From Polyangiaceae bacterium (GTDB lineage Bacteria > Myxococcota_A > Polyangia > Polyangiales > Polyangiaceae): a stretch of 41,342 nucleotides of DNA. Shown here piece after piece: positions 8,719 through 16,215 of the stretch. The DNA is taken from NCBI GenBank assembly GCA_022842465.1, contig JALHPN010000060.1:1-41342 (forward strand). Reading direction: 5' to 3'. A program made the translations under genes and the position numbers. The notes under the pieces are model-generated. The model was given only the letters and a program-made list of their open reading frames with translations, made no database searches and was not told the DNA's origin. Each line of letters begins with the position of its first letter. Positions within the stretch are counted from its first letter, which is position 1.

Positions 8719-9510
8719 ATGCGGGGACTCCTCCTCGTCACGTGCGCGCTCGCGACCCTCTTCGGGGGCACGCCGGCGCGCGCCGACGAGTCGTCGGCGA
8801 CGACGTGCGGCGCCGCGTTCCAGGCGGGCCAGGTCGCGCGGCGGAAGGGCGCGTTCGGCGAAGCGCGCGCGGAGCTCCTCGTCTGCTCGCGCGAGCCCTG
8901 CTCGGAGGCGATCCGGCCGACCTGCGCTCGGTGGCTCGCCGAGGTGGACCACGCGATGCCGTCGCTCGTGGTCAGCGTGCGCTCCGCGCGCGGAGAGGAC
9001 GTGCGCGACGCGCGGGTGTCGATCGACGGCGAGCTCGTCGCGGAGCGCCTGGACGGCCGTGCCATGGACCTCGATCCGGGAGACCACGACGTCCGCGTCG
9101 AGGTCGGCGGCGAGATCGTCGACAGGCACGTCGTCGTCGTCGAGGGTGAGAAGGCGCGCGTCCTCGCGATCGAGCTGGCGGAGAGACCCGCTCCACCCCC
9201 TCCTCCCGAGGTCCCGCCGCCCCCTCCGCTCGTCACGCGTCCCGTGCCGGTGCTGACCTGGGTGTTCGGCGGGTTCACGCTCGCAGGCCTCGGCGTCTTC
9301 ACCGGCTTCGGCGTCGCGGGGAACGCGGGCTACGCCGACATGGAGCGGTGCCGGCCTGCGTGCAGTCCGGACCTCGTCGACGATACGCAGCGCTCCTACC
9401 TCGTCGCCGACCTCGGCCTCGGGGTCGCCGTCGTCGGGCTCGGGCTGACGGTCGCGTCATACCTCCTACGCCCGACCGTGACGACGGAGCGAACGGCCGG
9501 CGCTCGATGA
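8719..9510 (+). CDS. Secreted PEGA-like protein with two C-terminal membrane helices
   Basis: Predicted 263-residue protein. Signal peptide 1-22 (cleavage after ARA). Residues 24-78 are a Cys-containing helical segment (four Cys, likely disulphides). Residues about 80-155 are a beta-rich PEGA-like domain with the DLDPGDHDVRVEVGG pattern. A poly-Pro linker follows, then two hydrophobic segments (about 178-200 and 228-250). PEGA-type proteins beside Ser/Thr kinases are common in Polyangia; role unknown, probably envelope sensing or scaffolding. Its stop is 4 bp from the stop of the convergent activator gene. Confidence 0.8.
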   Translation: MRGLLLVTCALATLFGGTPARADESSATTCGAAFQAGQVARRKGAFGEARAELLVCSREPCSEAIRPTCARWLAEVDHAMPSLVVSVRSARGEDVRDARVSIDGELVAERLDGRAMDLDPGDHDVRVEVGGEIVDRHVVVVEGEKARVLAIELAERPAPPPPPEVPPPPPLVTRPVPVLTWVFGGFTLAGLGVFTGFGVAGNAGYADMERCRPACSPDLVDDTQRSYLVADLGLGVAVVGLGLTVASYLLRPTVTTERTAGAR

Positions 9511-9514
9511 GCGC

Positions 9515-10918
9515 TCAGCGCCTCGGCGCGCGCTTCGCCTTCAGGATCTGGAAGTAGCGGCGAGCGACGCCTGCCGCCTCTGCGGCACGGACGACGCTGC
9601 CGGCGTGCGCCGCGAGCATCGCCTCGACGTACCGCCGCTCGAAGACGGAGAGCACCTCCTCGCGCGCCTCCGCGAGCGGGAGGTTCTTCGCGAGGACGTG
9701 GGCGAGCCAGGGATCGTCCGATCCTCCCGACGTCACCGCGGAGGGGCCGTCGTCGCCCTCGCTCGTCGCCACCTGGTGGGCGAGCTGCGCGAGCTCGCCG
9801 AGGGCGAGGTGGCGCGCGACCGCGTTGCGGAGCTCGCGGACGTTGCCGGGCCACGGCTGCTCGGACCAGGCGGCCACGACGTGCTGCGGGATCCGAGACG
9901 GATCGCCGCCGAGCTGCTCGCAGAAATGCGCGACGAGGACGCCGATGTCGCCGCGTCGCTGGCGGAGCGGCGGCAGCTCGACGCGGGCGACGGCGAGGCG
10001 GTGGAAGAGGTCGTCGCGGAAGCGGCCCTGCGCGACCTCGCGATCGAGATCACGCCGCGTCGCGGCGAGGACGCGCACGTCGACGTGGAGGAAGCGGTCT
10101 CCGCCGACGCGCCTCACCTCGGAGCGCTCGAGGGCGCGGAGCAGCTTCGGCTGGAGCGCGAGATCGAGGTCGCCGATCTCGTCGATCAGCAGCGTGCCCC
10201 CGTGCGCCTGCTCGAACACGCCGCGGCGCGTGGAGACCGCGCCCGTGAAGGCCCCGCGCTCGTGCCCGAAGAGCTCCGACTCGAGCAGCGAGGGCGGGAC
10301 GGCCGTGCAGTCGAAGACGACGAAGGGGCCGGCGCGGCGCGGGCTCTCGAGGTGGAGGGCCTCGGCGAGCGCCTCCTTGCCCGTCCCCGTCTCGCCCTCG
10401 ATGATGACGGGCACGTTCGCGGCCGCGAGGCGCTCGAGGAGCGGATAGAGACGGCGCATCTCCCGGCTCGCGCCGAGGACGTTGCCGAAGCGGGTGCTCT
10501 TCGGCTCCTCCTGCGCGGAGCGCGGTCCTCGATCGAAGCGGAGGAGCGTCTGTCCGACCGTCAGCGTCTCGCCCCCCGTGAGCCACAGGTCGCGCACGCA
10601 CACCTGCCCGAGGAACGAACCGTTCGTCGAACCCGCATCCGTGAAGCGCAGCCTCGCCCCTTCCAGCTCCAGCGTCGCGTGGCGGCGCGACACCTCGCGA
10701 TCGGAGAGGCGCACCTCGCAGCTGGGGCTCGTGCCGACGAGGACCCGCGAGGGCGAGGTGCCGTCGACGAGCCAGCGCGCGCCCGTCTGCGGACCGGTCA
10801 TCGCCGTGATGACGTAGCTCGCCTCGGGCGCGGGGGTCGGGTCGAAGCGCGAGACGTAGAAGGTCGCGACGCTCTCCTCGACGTCGTCCACCTCGTCGTC
10901 GTCCTCGAACGCCATCAC
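9515..10918 (-). CDS. FHA-domain sigma54-dependent transcriptional activator
   Basis: Predicted 467-residue bacterial enhancer-binding protein. The N-terminal FHA domain (about 57-126: SRRH, GSTNGS) should bind a phosphothreonine protein. The central AAA+ domain has Walker A GETGTGKE (175-182), the GAFTGA loop (222-227) that contacts sigma54, Walker B LLIDEIGD (243-250) and the WPGNVREL sensor region (356-363). A Fis-like helix-turn-helix follows at about 440-462. All motifs needed for sigma54 activation are intact. The neighbouring Ser/Thr kinase makes phosphorylation control plausible but unproven. Start GTG 10918 or the directly following ATG 10915; no strong ribosome site separates them. 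Confidence 0.92.
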   Translation of the reverse strand: MMAFEDDDEVDDVEESVATFYVSRFDPTPAPEASYVITAMTGPQTGARWLVDGTSPSRVLVGTSPSCEVRLSDREVSRRHATLELEGARLRFTDAGSTNGSFLGQVCVRDLWLTGGETLTVGQTLLRFDRGPRSAQEEPKSTRFGNVLGASREMRRLYPLLERLAAANVPVIIEGETGTGKEALAEALHLESPRRAGPFVVFDCTAVPPSLLESELFGHERGAFTGAVSTRRGVFEQAHGGTLLIDEIGDLDLALQPKLLRALERSEVRRVGGDRFLHVDVRVLAATRRDLDREVAQGRFRDDLFHRLAVARVELPPLRQRRGDIGVLVAHFCEQLGGDPSRIPQHVVAAWSEQPWPGNVRELRNAVARHLALGELAQLAHQVATSEGDDGPSAVTSGGSDDPWLAHVLAKNLPLAEAREEVLSVFERRYVEAMLAAHAGSVVRAAEAAGVARRYFQILKAKRAPRR

Positions 10919-11081
10919 CGCACTCTACCAGACACCCCGGACGGCGCCGCGAACCCGGAGATCGCGTCCTCTAGGTTCGCGCGATCTGGGAGATCGCCCC
11001 CTCGAGGCCCCGAACGAAGCCATTTCCAGGGACTTCTTCGCGGGTGCACTGCCGGCCCGTCCCTTGCTCCAGCTCTCTCCC

Positions 11082-11840
11082 ATGAACCGACGCCGCCATG
11101 CGATGAGCCTCTTCTTCGTGTCCGCCCTTGCTTCGATCGCCTTCGTGTCACCCACCGACGCCCACGCCGACGAGCCGGGCAAGCCTGCGTTCCGCGAGGC
11201 CGGCTGGGAGAAGCTCGGCGAGCGGACGGTCGACGCGAAGGTCGACCGCGACACCATCGCGGTCGGGAAGGACGACGGGGCCTTCACCGCGATCCAGATG
11301 AAGGTCGAAGGCAGCTCGCTCGTGATGTTCGACGTGAAGGTCACCTTCGGCAACGGCGAGACGTTCGAGCCGAAGACGCGCCTCGTCTTCGAGCAGGGCA
11401 CGACGAGCCGCGTGATCGATCTGCCCGGGGAGAAGCGAGGCATCAAGAAGGTCGAGTTCCGCTACGCGAACCTCCCCGGCGGCGGCAAGGCCCGCGTCGA
11501 GCTCCACGGCAAGGCCGCGCCCGACCCCTGGTCGACGCTCGGCGAGCGCACCGTGGACGGGAAGATCGACCGTGACACGATCCAGGTCGGCAAGGAGGAC
11601 GGGAGGTTCAAGGCGATCAAGCTCGAGGTCGACAACAGCGCGATCGTCCTCTTCGACATCAAGGTGACGTTCGGCAACGGCGAGACGTTCGAGCCGAAGA
11701 CCCGCCTCGTCTTCGAGAAGGGGGCGACGAGCCGCGTGATCGATCTGCCCGGGGAGAAGCGAGGCATCAAGAAGATCGAGCTCCGCTACGCGAACCTCCC
11801 CGGCGGCGGCCGCGCGCGCGTGCAGGTGCACGGCCGATGA
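11082..11840 (+). CDS. Secreted protein of two tandem 108-residue repeats (DUF2541-like)
   Basis: Predicted 252-residue exported protein with a signal peptide ending near AHA-DEPG. The mature part is two near-identical 108-residue units, each beginning W-x2-LGERTVD and containing VTFGNGETFEPKTRLVF and SRVIDLPGEKRGIKK. The LGERTVD...D-x-I-x-VG pattern resembles DUF2541 (E. coli YaaI family, unknown function); this assignment is tentative. The units are probably beta-sandwich modules. ATG 11082 was preferred to an upstream TTG because it leads straight into the signal peptide. It overlaps the next gene by four bases (ATGA), so translation is probably coupled. Confidence 0.8.
   Translation: MNRRRHAMSLFFVSALASIAFVSPTDAHADEPGKPAFREAGWEKLGERTVDAKVDRDTIAVGKDDGAFTAIQMKVEGSSLVMFDVKVTFGNGETFEPKTRLVFEQGTTSRVIDLPGEKRGIKKVEFRYANLPGGGKARVELHGKAAPDPWSTLGERTVDGKIDRDTIQVGKEDGRFKAIKLEVDNSAIVLFDIKVTFGNGETFEPKTRLVFEKGATSRVIDLPGEKRGIKKIELRYANLPGGGRARVQVHGR
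11401..11450 (+). repeat. Direct repeat, copy 1 (50 bp, identical to 11725-11774)
   Basis: A 50-bp stretch of the first repeat unit recurs without a mismatch 324 bp (108 codons) downstream. A 32-bp identical block also occurs earlier in both units (TTCGGCAACGGC and onward). Identity at silent positions points to recent duplication or gene conversion. Confidence 0.9.
11725..11774 (+). repeat. Direct repeat, copy 2 (50 bp, identical to 11401-11450)
   Basis: Second copy of the 50-bp block, in the second 108-residue unit of the same gene. Recombination between the copies would delete or add exactly one unit in frame. Confidence 0.9.
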
Positions 11841-14143
11841 GCGTCCGAGGTCCGTCGTCCTGGAAGCCGCTCGTCCTCGCGCTCGCGGCCGTCTCCTCGG
11901 CGGCCGCCGCGTGCTACTCCGCCGCGGAGGACGACCCCGTCCGTCCGGCGGACACGGCCGGCGGCAGCTGTGACGTCGCGCGCGTCTTCGCCGACGGACG
12001 CTGCACGACCTGCCACACGGGCGCGAGCCCGGCGGCGGACCTCGATCTCTCTCTCCCCTCGATCGAGCTCGGCGCGCGCGTCCTCGACGCGCCGTCCAAG
12101 ACCTCGGTGTGCTCCGGTCGCCGTCTCGTCGACTCCCGCGATCCGGAGGCGAGCGTCCTCCTCTCGGCCGTCGACCACGTGCGGCGCGGAAAGGAAGGAG
12201 CTTGCGCCCTCGCGATGCCGCCCGGAGCCGCCACCGGCTCGCTCCCGGCGGCCGACGTCGCGTGCCTCGAGCAGTTCGTGAAGGACCTCGCCGCGACCGC
12301 TCCCCCGGCCGAGCCCTTCGAGCCGATGCCCCTCTACGCCGCGCTCGCGAAGGTGAAGCTCCTCGTGCACGGCGGCGCCGTCACGCAGGAGGAACTCGCC
12401 ACCGCGACCGCCGATCCGAACGCGATCCGCGGCCTCGTCGACGGCTGGACGCAGACGCCGGAGTTCGAGGCCAAGATGCGCTCCTTCCTCGGTACGGCGC
12501 TCCAGCAGGACGCGACCGGGAAGATGCGCGAGGGCCTCGGGTTCCCCCGGTCGGGCTTCCAGGTCTCGCCGCTCCTGCGCGAGACGCTCGCGAGCTCCTT
12601 CGTCGAGACCGGGCTCGATCTCGTGCGTACGGGTCGGCCGTTCACCGAGGTCGTGACGACGCGACGTCGCTCCGTGACCACCGCCGAGCTCGTGCTCCTC
12701 GCGTACGCCGAGCAGACGACCGCGGAGGCGGAGGCGGCGACGTTCAAGGTGAAGCTCGTCCTCCCCGCCAAGGAGAACGGCGTGCCGGCGACCCTCACGA
12801 AGGTCTCTGACGTGTGGGAGGTCTCTGGCGCCGCGTCGCTCGAGCCGGACGGCTCGATCACGTACTGCCAGATGGCGCGGGGGAGGCCGCCCGTGACGGA
12901 CTACCAGGAGATCGCCGCGGACCGGTTCCTCGCGCTCCTGTTCGGCCGCATCCAGTGTCGCAACGCCACCCCGGATCTCCGCTTCACGGCGCCCGTGACG
13001 ACGGCGGACCACCAGGACCGCCGCTTCGTCGCGATCTCGCAGGGGCAGAACGGGACGCCGTTCTACGAGCTCGCCGCGCTCCGGGCGGTCTCCGACGGCG
13101 CGACCCTCACGATGCGCGCGCCACGCGTGGGCTTCATGGCGAGCCCCGTCTTCCTCGACAACTGGCAGACCAACGAGGACAACCAGTACCGCGTCACGCT
13201 CAATCAGACGCTGAACGTCGCGCTCGGCAGCACGTTCTCGATGGGCGATCCGACGCCGAACGCCGCCGCCGGGATCGACCAGGCCCACGCCGCGCCCGGC
13301 ACGCCCTGCTACGACTGCCACCGCCTCATGGACCCGATGAGGCCCTTCTTCTCGAATCGCTTCGACGTCGCCTACCGCGCGAAGGGCGGTGCCGCGACGC
13401 CGGCGACCTTCGCGTTCTTCGGCAGCACGAAGACCGGGTCGACGCTCGACGACTTCGCCGAGGCGATAGCCCAACATCCGCGCTTCGCCACCGCGTGGGT
13501 CCAGAAGCTCTGCAGCTGGGCGAACTCGCGCGCGTGCTCGGAGGCAGAGCCCGGGGTCGCGGCGCTCGCCGCGTCCTTCCGCACGTCGAACCACGACTTC
13601 CGCAAGCTCGTCGTCGACACGATGTCCTCGCCCCTCGTCACGGGGCTCTCCGGCACACCGCTCTCGGTGCGGCCCGAGCTCAGCATCGCTCGACGGAGGC
13701 ACTTCTGCGCCGCGCTGTCCGCGCGCCTCGGGAAGGACGTGCTCGAGCGGACGCGGGTCTGCGAGGACCTGCCCGCTGCGCTCGGGAAGCTGCTCACCGA
13801 CGACGCGTTCGCGCGGGGAAACCCCGACTTCATCCAGACCGCGTCGCCAGGGACGTTCCACGCCGCGGGCATCGAGCGCATCTGTCTCGAGCTCGCCGCC
13901 AACGCGCGCGTCAAGGCGCTCTACCCGAACGGCAGCGAGACGGAGAACTCCGCGTCGGTCGCGAAGCTCGCCGGGACCCTCATGGGGCTGCCGGAGAACC
14001 ATCCGCGGCGCGCGAAGGTGGAGGCCGCGCTCGCGTCCCACGTGAAAGCGGTCGTCGCCACCGGCGCGACCGCGGAGGAGGCCATGATGTCCGCGTTCGT
14101 CGTCGCGTGCGAGTCGCCCGATCTGACCGGAGTGGGCCTGTGA
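11837..14143 (+). CDS. Two-CxxCH lipoprotein, DUF1592/DUF1588-like cytochrome-type protein
   Basis: Predicted 768-residue lipoprotein (Cys26 after a hydrophobic signal). It has two haem-c-type motifs: CTTCH at 56-60, as in planctomycete-type cytochrome domains, and CYDCH at 491-495. Around the second, the pattern CxxCHRLMDPMxxFFxxFD matches the DUF1588/DUF1592 group, where it reads CxxCH-x2-DP-x3-x-E-FD. Such proteins pair with DUF1501 or DUF1552 proteins in Myxococcota and Planctomycetota; their biochemical role is unsettled, with extracellular electron transfer or polymer breakdown proposed. It starts at the ATGA overlap with the previous gene and ends at a GTGA overlap with the DUF1501 gene. 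Confidence 0.8.
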   Translation: MSVRGPSSWKPLVLALAAVSSAAAACYSAAEDDPVRPADTAGGSCDVARVFADGRCTTCHTGASPAADLDLSLPSIELGARVLDAPSKTSVCSGRRLVDSRDPEASVLLSAVDHVRRGKEGACALAMPPGAATGSLPAADVACLEQFVKDLAATAPPAEPFEPMPLYAALAKVKLLVHGGAVTQEELATATADPNAIRGLVDGWTQTPEFEAKMRSFLGTALQQDATGKMREGLGFPRSGFQVSPLLRETLASSFVETGLDLVRTGRPFTEVVTTRRRSVTTAELVLLAYAEQTTAEAEAATFKVKLVLPAKENGVPATLTKVSDVWEVSGAASLEPDGSITYCQMARGRPPVTDYQEIAADRFLALLFGRIQCRNATPDLRFTAPVTTADHQDRRFVAISQGQNGTPFYELAALRAVSDGATLTMRAPRVGFMASPVFLDNWQTNEDNQYRVTLNQTLNVALGSTFSMGDPTPNAAAGIDQAHAAPGTPCYDCHRLMDPMRPFFSNRFDVAYRAKGGAATPATFAFFGSTKTGSTLDDFAEAIAQHPRFATAWVQKLCSWANSRACSEAEPGVAALAASFRTSNHDFRKLVVDTMSSPLVTGLSGTPLSVRPELSIARRRHFCAALSARLGKDVLERTRVCEDLPAALGKLLTDDAFARGNPDFIQTASPGTFHAAGIERICLELAANARVKALYPNGSETENSASVAKLAGTLMGLPENHPRRAKVEAALASHVKAVVATGATAEEAMMSAFVVACESPDLTGVGL

Positions 14144-15513
14144 GCGCCGCGGGCAAGAGGCTCCCCGCGCACCTATCGCGGCGCGGCATGCTCGGGGCGA
14201 TGTTGCTCGGCGGCGGAGGTCTCGTCCTCCGGTCGGTGGCGACGGGGCTCTCGACGGCGTTCCTCACGGAGGGGACCGCCTCGGCGGAGCCGGCCAAGAC
14301 CCCGACGGCGCTGCTCCTCAGCACCTGTCAGTCCGGCGATCCCTTCAACGTCTCCACCCCCGGCTCGATGATCGACGCCGGGCTGCGCGCGACGTGGAAC
14401 GCGACGCACGGCGCCGCCACGGCCGCCGTCGACCTCCAGCTCGGCGGACGCACCTACGCCGCCGCGCGCCCATGGGCCGAGCTCCCGCCGGCGCTCCTCG
14501 CGCGCCTCGGCTTCATCCACCATCGGACGTTCGCCGAGACGCACACCGAGCACGAGAAGGTGCTCCGTGTGAACGTCGCGCTCCGCGGCGCGGCCGGCAA
14601 CGGCACCGAGATGCTCCCCTCCGCCATCGCGGCGGAGATCGCGGCCGGCCTGGGCTCGCTCCAGAAGGAGCCCATCACGCTCGGCGAGGAGCGCGTCACG
14701 TACGAGAGCCGCTTCGTCGAGCGGCTCACCCCCGTCGAGCTGAAGACGCTCTTCGCCGGGACGAAGGGGAAGCCGGACCTCGTGAAGCTTCGCGAGGAGA
14801 CGCTCGATCAGATCTACCGGGAGCTCAAGGCGACCGGCACCAAGGCGCAACGCACGTACCTCGATCGCGTCGCCACCAGCCGACTCCAGGCGGCGCACCT
14901 CGGCGAGCAGCTCGCGGTCGATCTCGGGATCGTGCCCGTCGACGAAACCTCGGTGAGGACCCTCGTGCCCGGGCTCGTCGCCGACTACGAGCTCGACGCG
15001 GTCGACCAGGTTCTCACGGCGGTCGCCCTCCTCAAGTACAAGATCACGCCCGCCGTCACGATCCACCTCCCCTTCGGTGGAGACAATCACCGCGATCCGG
15101 GCTTCGCAGAGGAGTCGACCGACGTCCAGGGCGGCGTACGAATGTTCGCGCTCGTGCACCAGAAGCTCGCCGAGGCAGGGCTCGCGGACAAGGTCACCTT
15201 CGCGAGCCTCAACACCTTCGGTCGCACGTTCGGCACGGCCGACGGGCGCGCCCACAACAGCGCCCATCACGTCATGGCGATGTTCGGGCCGCACGTGAAG
15301 GGCGGCGTCGCGGGGGCGCCGAAGAAGGAGACGCGCGACTGGGGCGCCGCCGGATTCGACGCCACCACCGGCGCGCCCGGCGGCGGCGACGTCGCAGAGG
15401 ACAAGACCTTCGCGTGCGCTGCGCGGACCCTGATGCGCGCGTGCGGCGTCCCCGACGCGCGCATCGACGTCCGCCTCCCCGGACCCTCCCACGCGAAGAA
15501 CCTCGTCACCTAG
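14140..15513 (+). CDS. Tat-exported DUF1501-family protein
   Basis: Predicted 457-residue exported protein. The N-terminus SRRGMLGAMLLGGGG fits a twin-arginine signal. The segment LNTFGRTFG, then GRAHNSAHHVMAMFGPHVKGG, matches the DUF1501 signature (SEFGRT...GRDHW...G-x-VKGG) of alkaline-phosphatase-superfamily-like proteins, and GGDNHRDPG may be the usual metal-site DTH region. Substrate unknown. GTG start at 14140 overlaps the stop of the cytochrome-type gene by four bases, which strongly implies one operon. Its stop overlaps the opposite-strand methyltransferase stop within CTAG. Confidence 0.78.
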   Translation: MSAAGKRLPAHLSRRGMLGAMLLGGGGLVLRSVATGLSTAFLTEGTASAEPAKTPTALLLSTCQSGDPFNVSTPGSMIDAGLRATWNATHGAATAAVDLQLGGRTYAAARPWAELPPALLARLGFIHHRTFAETHTEHEKVLRVNVALRGAAGNGTEMLPSAIAAEIAAGLGSLQKEPITLGEERVTYESRFVERLTPVELKTLFAGTKGKPDLVKLREETLDQIYRELKATGTKAQRTYLDRVATSRLQAAHLGEQLAVDLGIVPVDETSVRTLVPGLVADYELDAVDQVLTAVALLKYKITPAVTIHLPFGGDNHRDPGFAEESTDVQGGVRMFALVHQKLAEAGLADKVTFASLNTFGRTFGTADGRAHNSAHHVMAMFGPHVKGGVAGAPKKETRDWGAAGFDATTGAPGGGDVAEDKTFACAARTLMRACGVPDARIDVRLPGPSHAKNLVT

Positions 15514-16181
15514 GAGGCGGGGAGGGGCTCTCCGAAGAGGAGGCGGTTCTTCGGCGTGATCGCCTCCGGGATCTGCTGGGTGTGAACCGCGTAGCCCCTC
15601 GCGGCGAGCTTCGCCGCACGGACGGCGTCGATGGCGAGGGGCGCGTCCATCCAGCCCGTGAGCGAGCCCGTGTCGCAGAGGAGCGCGTCGTGACAGCACG
15701 GGAGGACGACGACGCGCGCGCGCGCGCCGGCCGCTCGGGCGAGGACGACGTCGGTGAGACGCCCGCAGGCGTGCGCGGAGACGACGAGGTCGTCCGGTCC
15801 GAGCGGGACCTCGTGGAGGTCCGTCTCGACGTACCGGACGGCGCCCTCGAGCCGCGGCCATGCCCTCGTGAGGGCCGCCGTGAGCTTCGTCGCTCCCGCC
15901 GGGACGCGCTCGTCGACCGCGAGCGCAGCCGTGGACGTCGCGTCGAGGAGGAGGAGGAGATGGGCGACGAGCCCGTGCCCGGCCGCGAGATCGACGACGC
16001 GCCCTCCCCGGAAGCGCCGCCGTGTGCGCCGCGCGACCTCCCACGACTCGTAGAGCTCCTTGCGGGGGAGGCAGTCGGCGGCGCAGATCACCCGGGCGAT
16101 GCGGTCGAACAGCGTCTCGCCCGGGAAGTGGTGCGCCGTCGTCGGCTTGAGCCGGGCGCGACTGGAGGCGCGGAGGGACAT
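15510..16181 (-). CDS. SAM-dependent methyltransferase (Methyltransf_32/METTL25-like)
   Basis: Predicted 223-residue class I methyltransferase. Motif I is VVDLAAGHGLVAHLL (about 62-76); a later SAHACGRLTD and VVLPCCHD resemble the H-x-CG-x-L-x-D and PCC(Y/H) motifs of the METTL25/RRNAD1-like group. Substrate unknown; RNA or protein is possible. Its start is only 34 bp from the divergent SWIM-SNF2 gene, and its stop codon overlaps that of the DUF1501 gene. Confidence 0.75.
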   Translation of the reverse strand: MSLRASSRARLKPTTAHHFPGETLFDRIARVICAADCLPRKELYESWEVARRTRRRFRGGRVVDLAAGHGLVAHLLLLLDATSTAALAVDERVPAGATKLTAALTRAWPRLEGAVRYVETDLHEVPLGPDDLVVSAHACGRLTDVVLARAAGARARVVVLPCCHDALLCDTGSLTGWMDAPLAIDAVRAAKLAARGYAVHTQQIPEAITPKNRLLFGEPLPAS

Positions 16182-16215
16182 GGGGTCCCGCCGATGCTAG
16201 CTTGGACGGTTCGCG

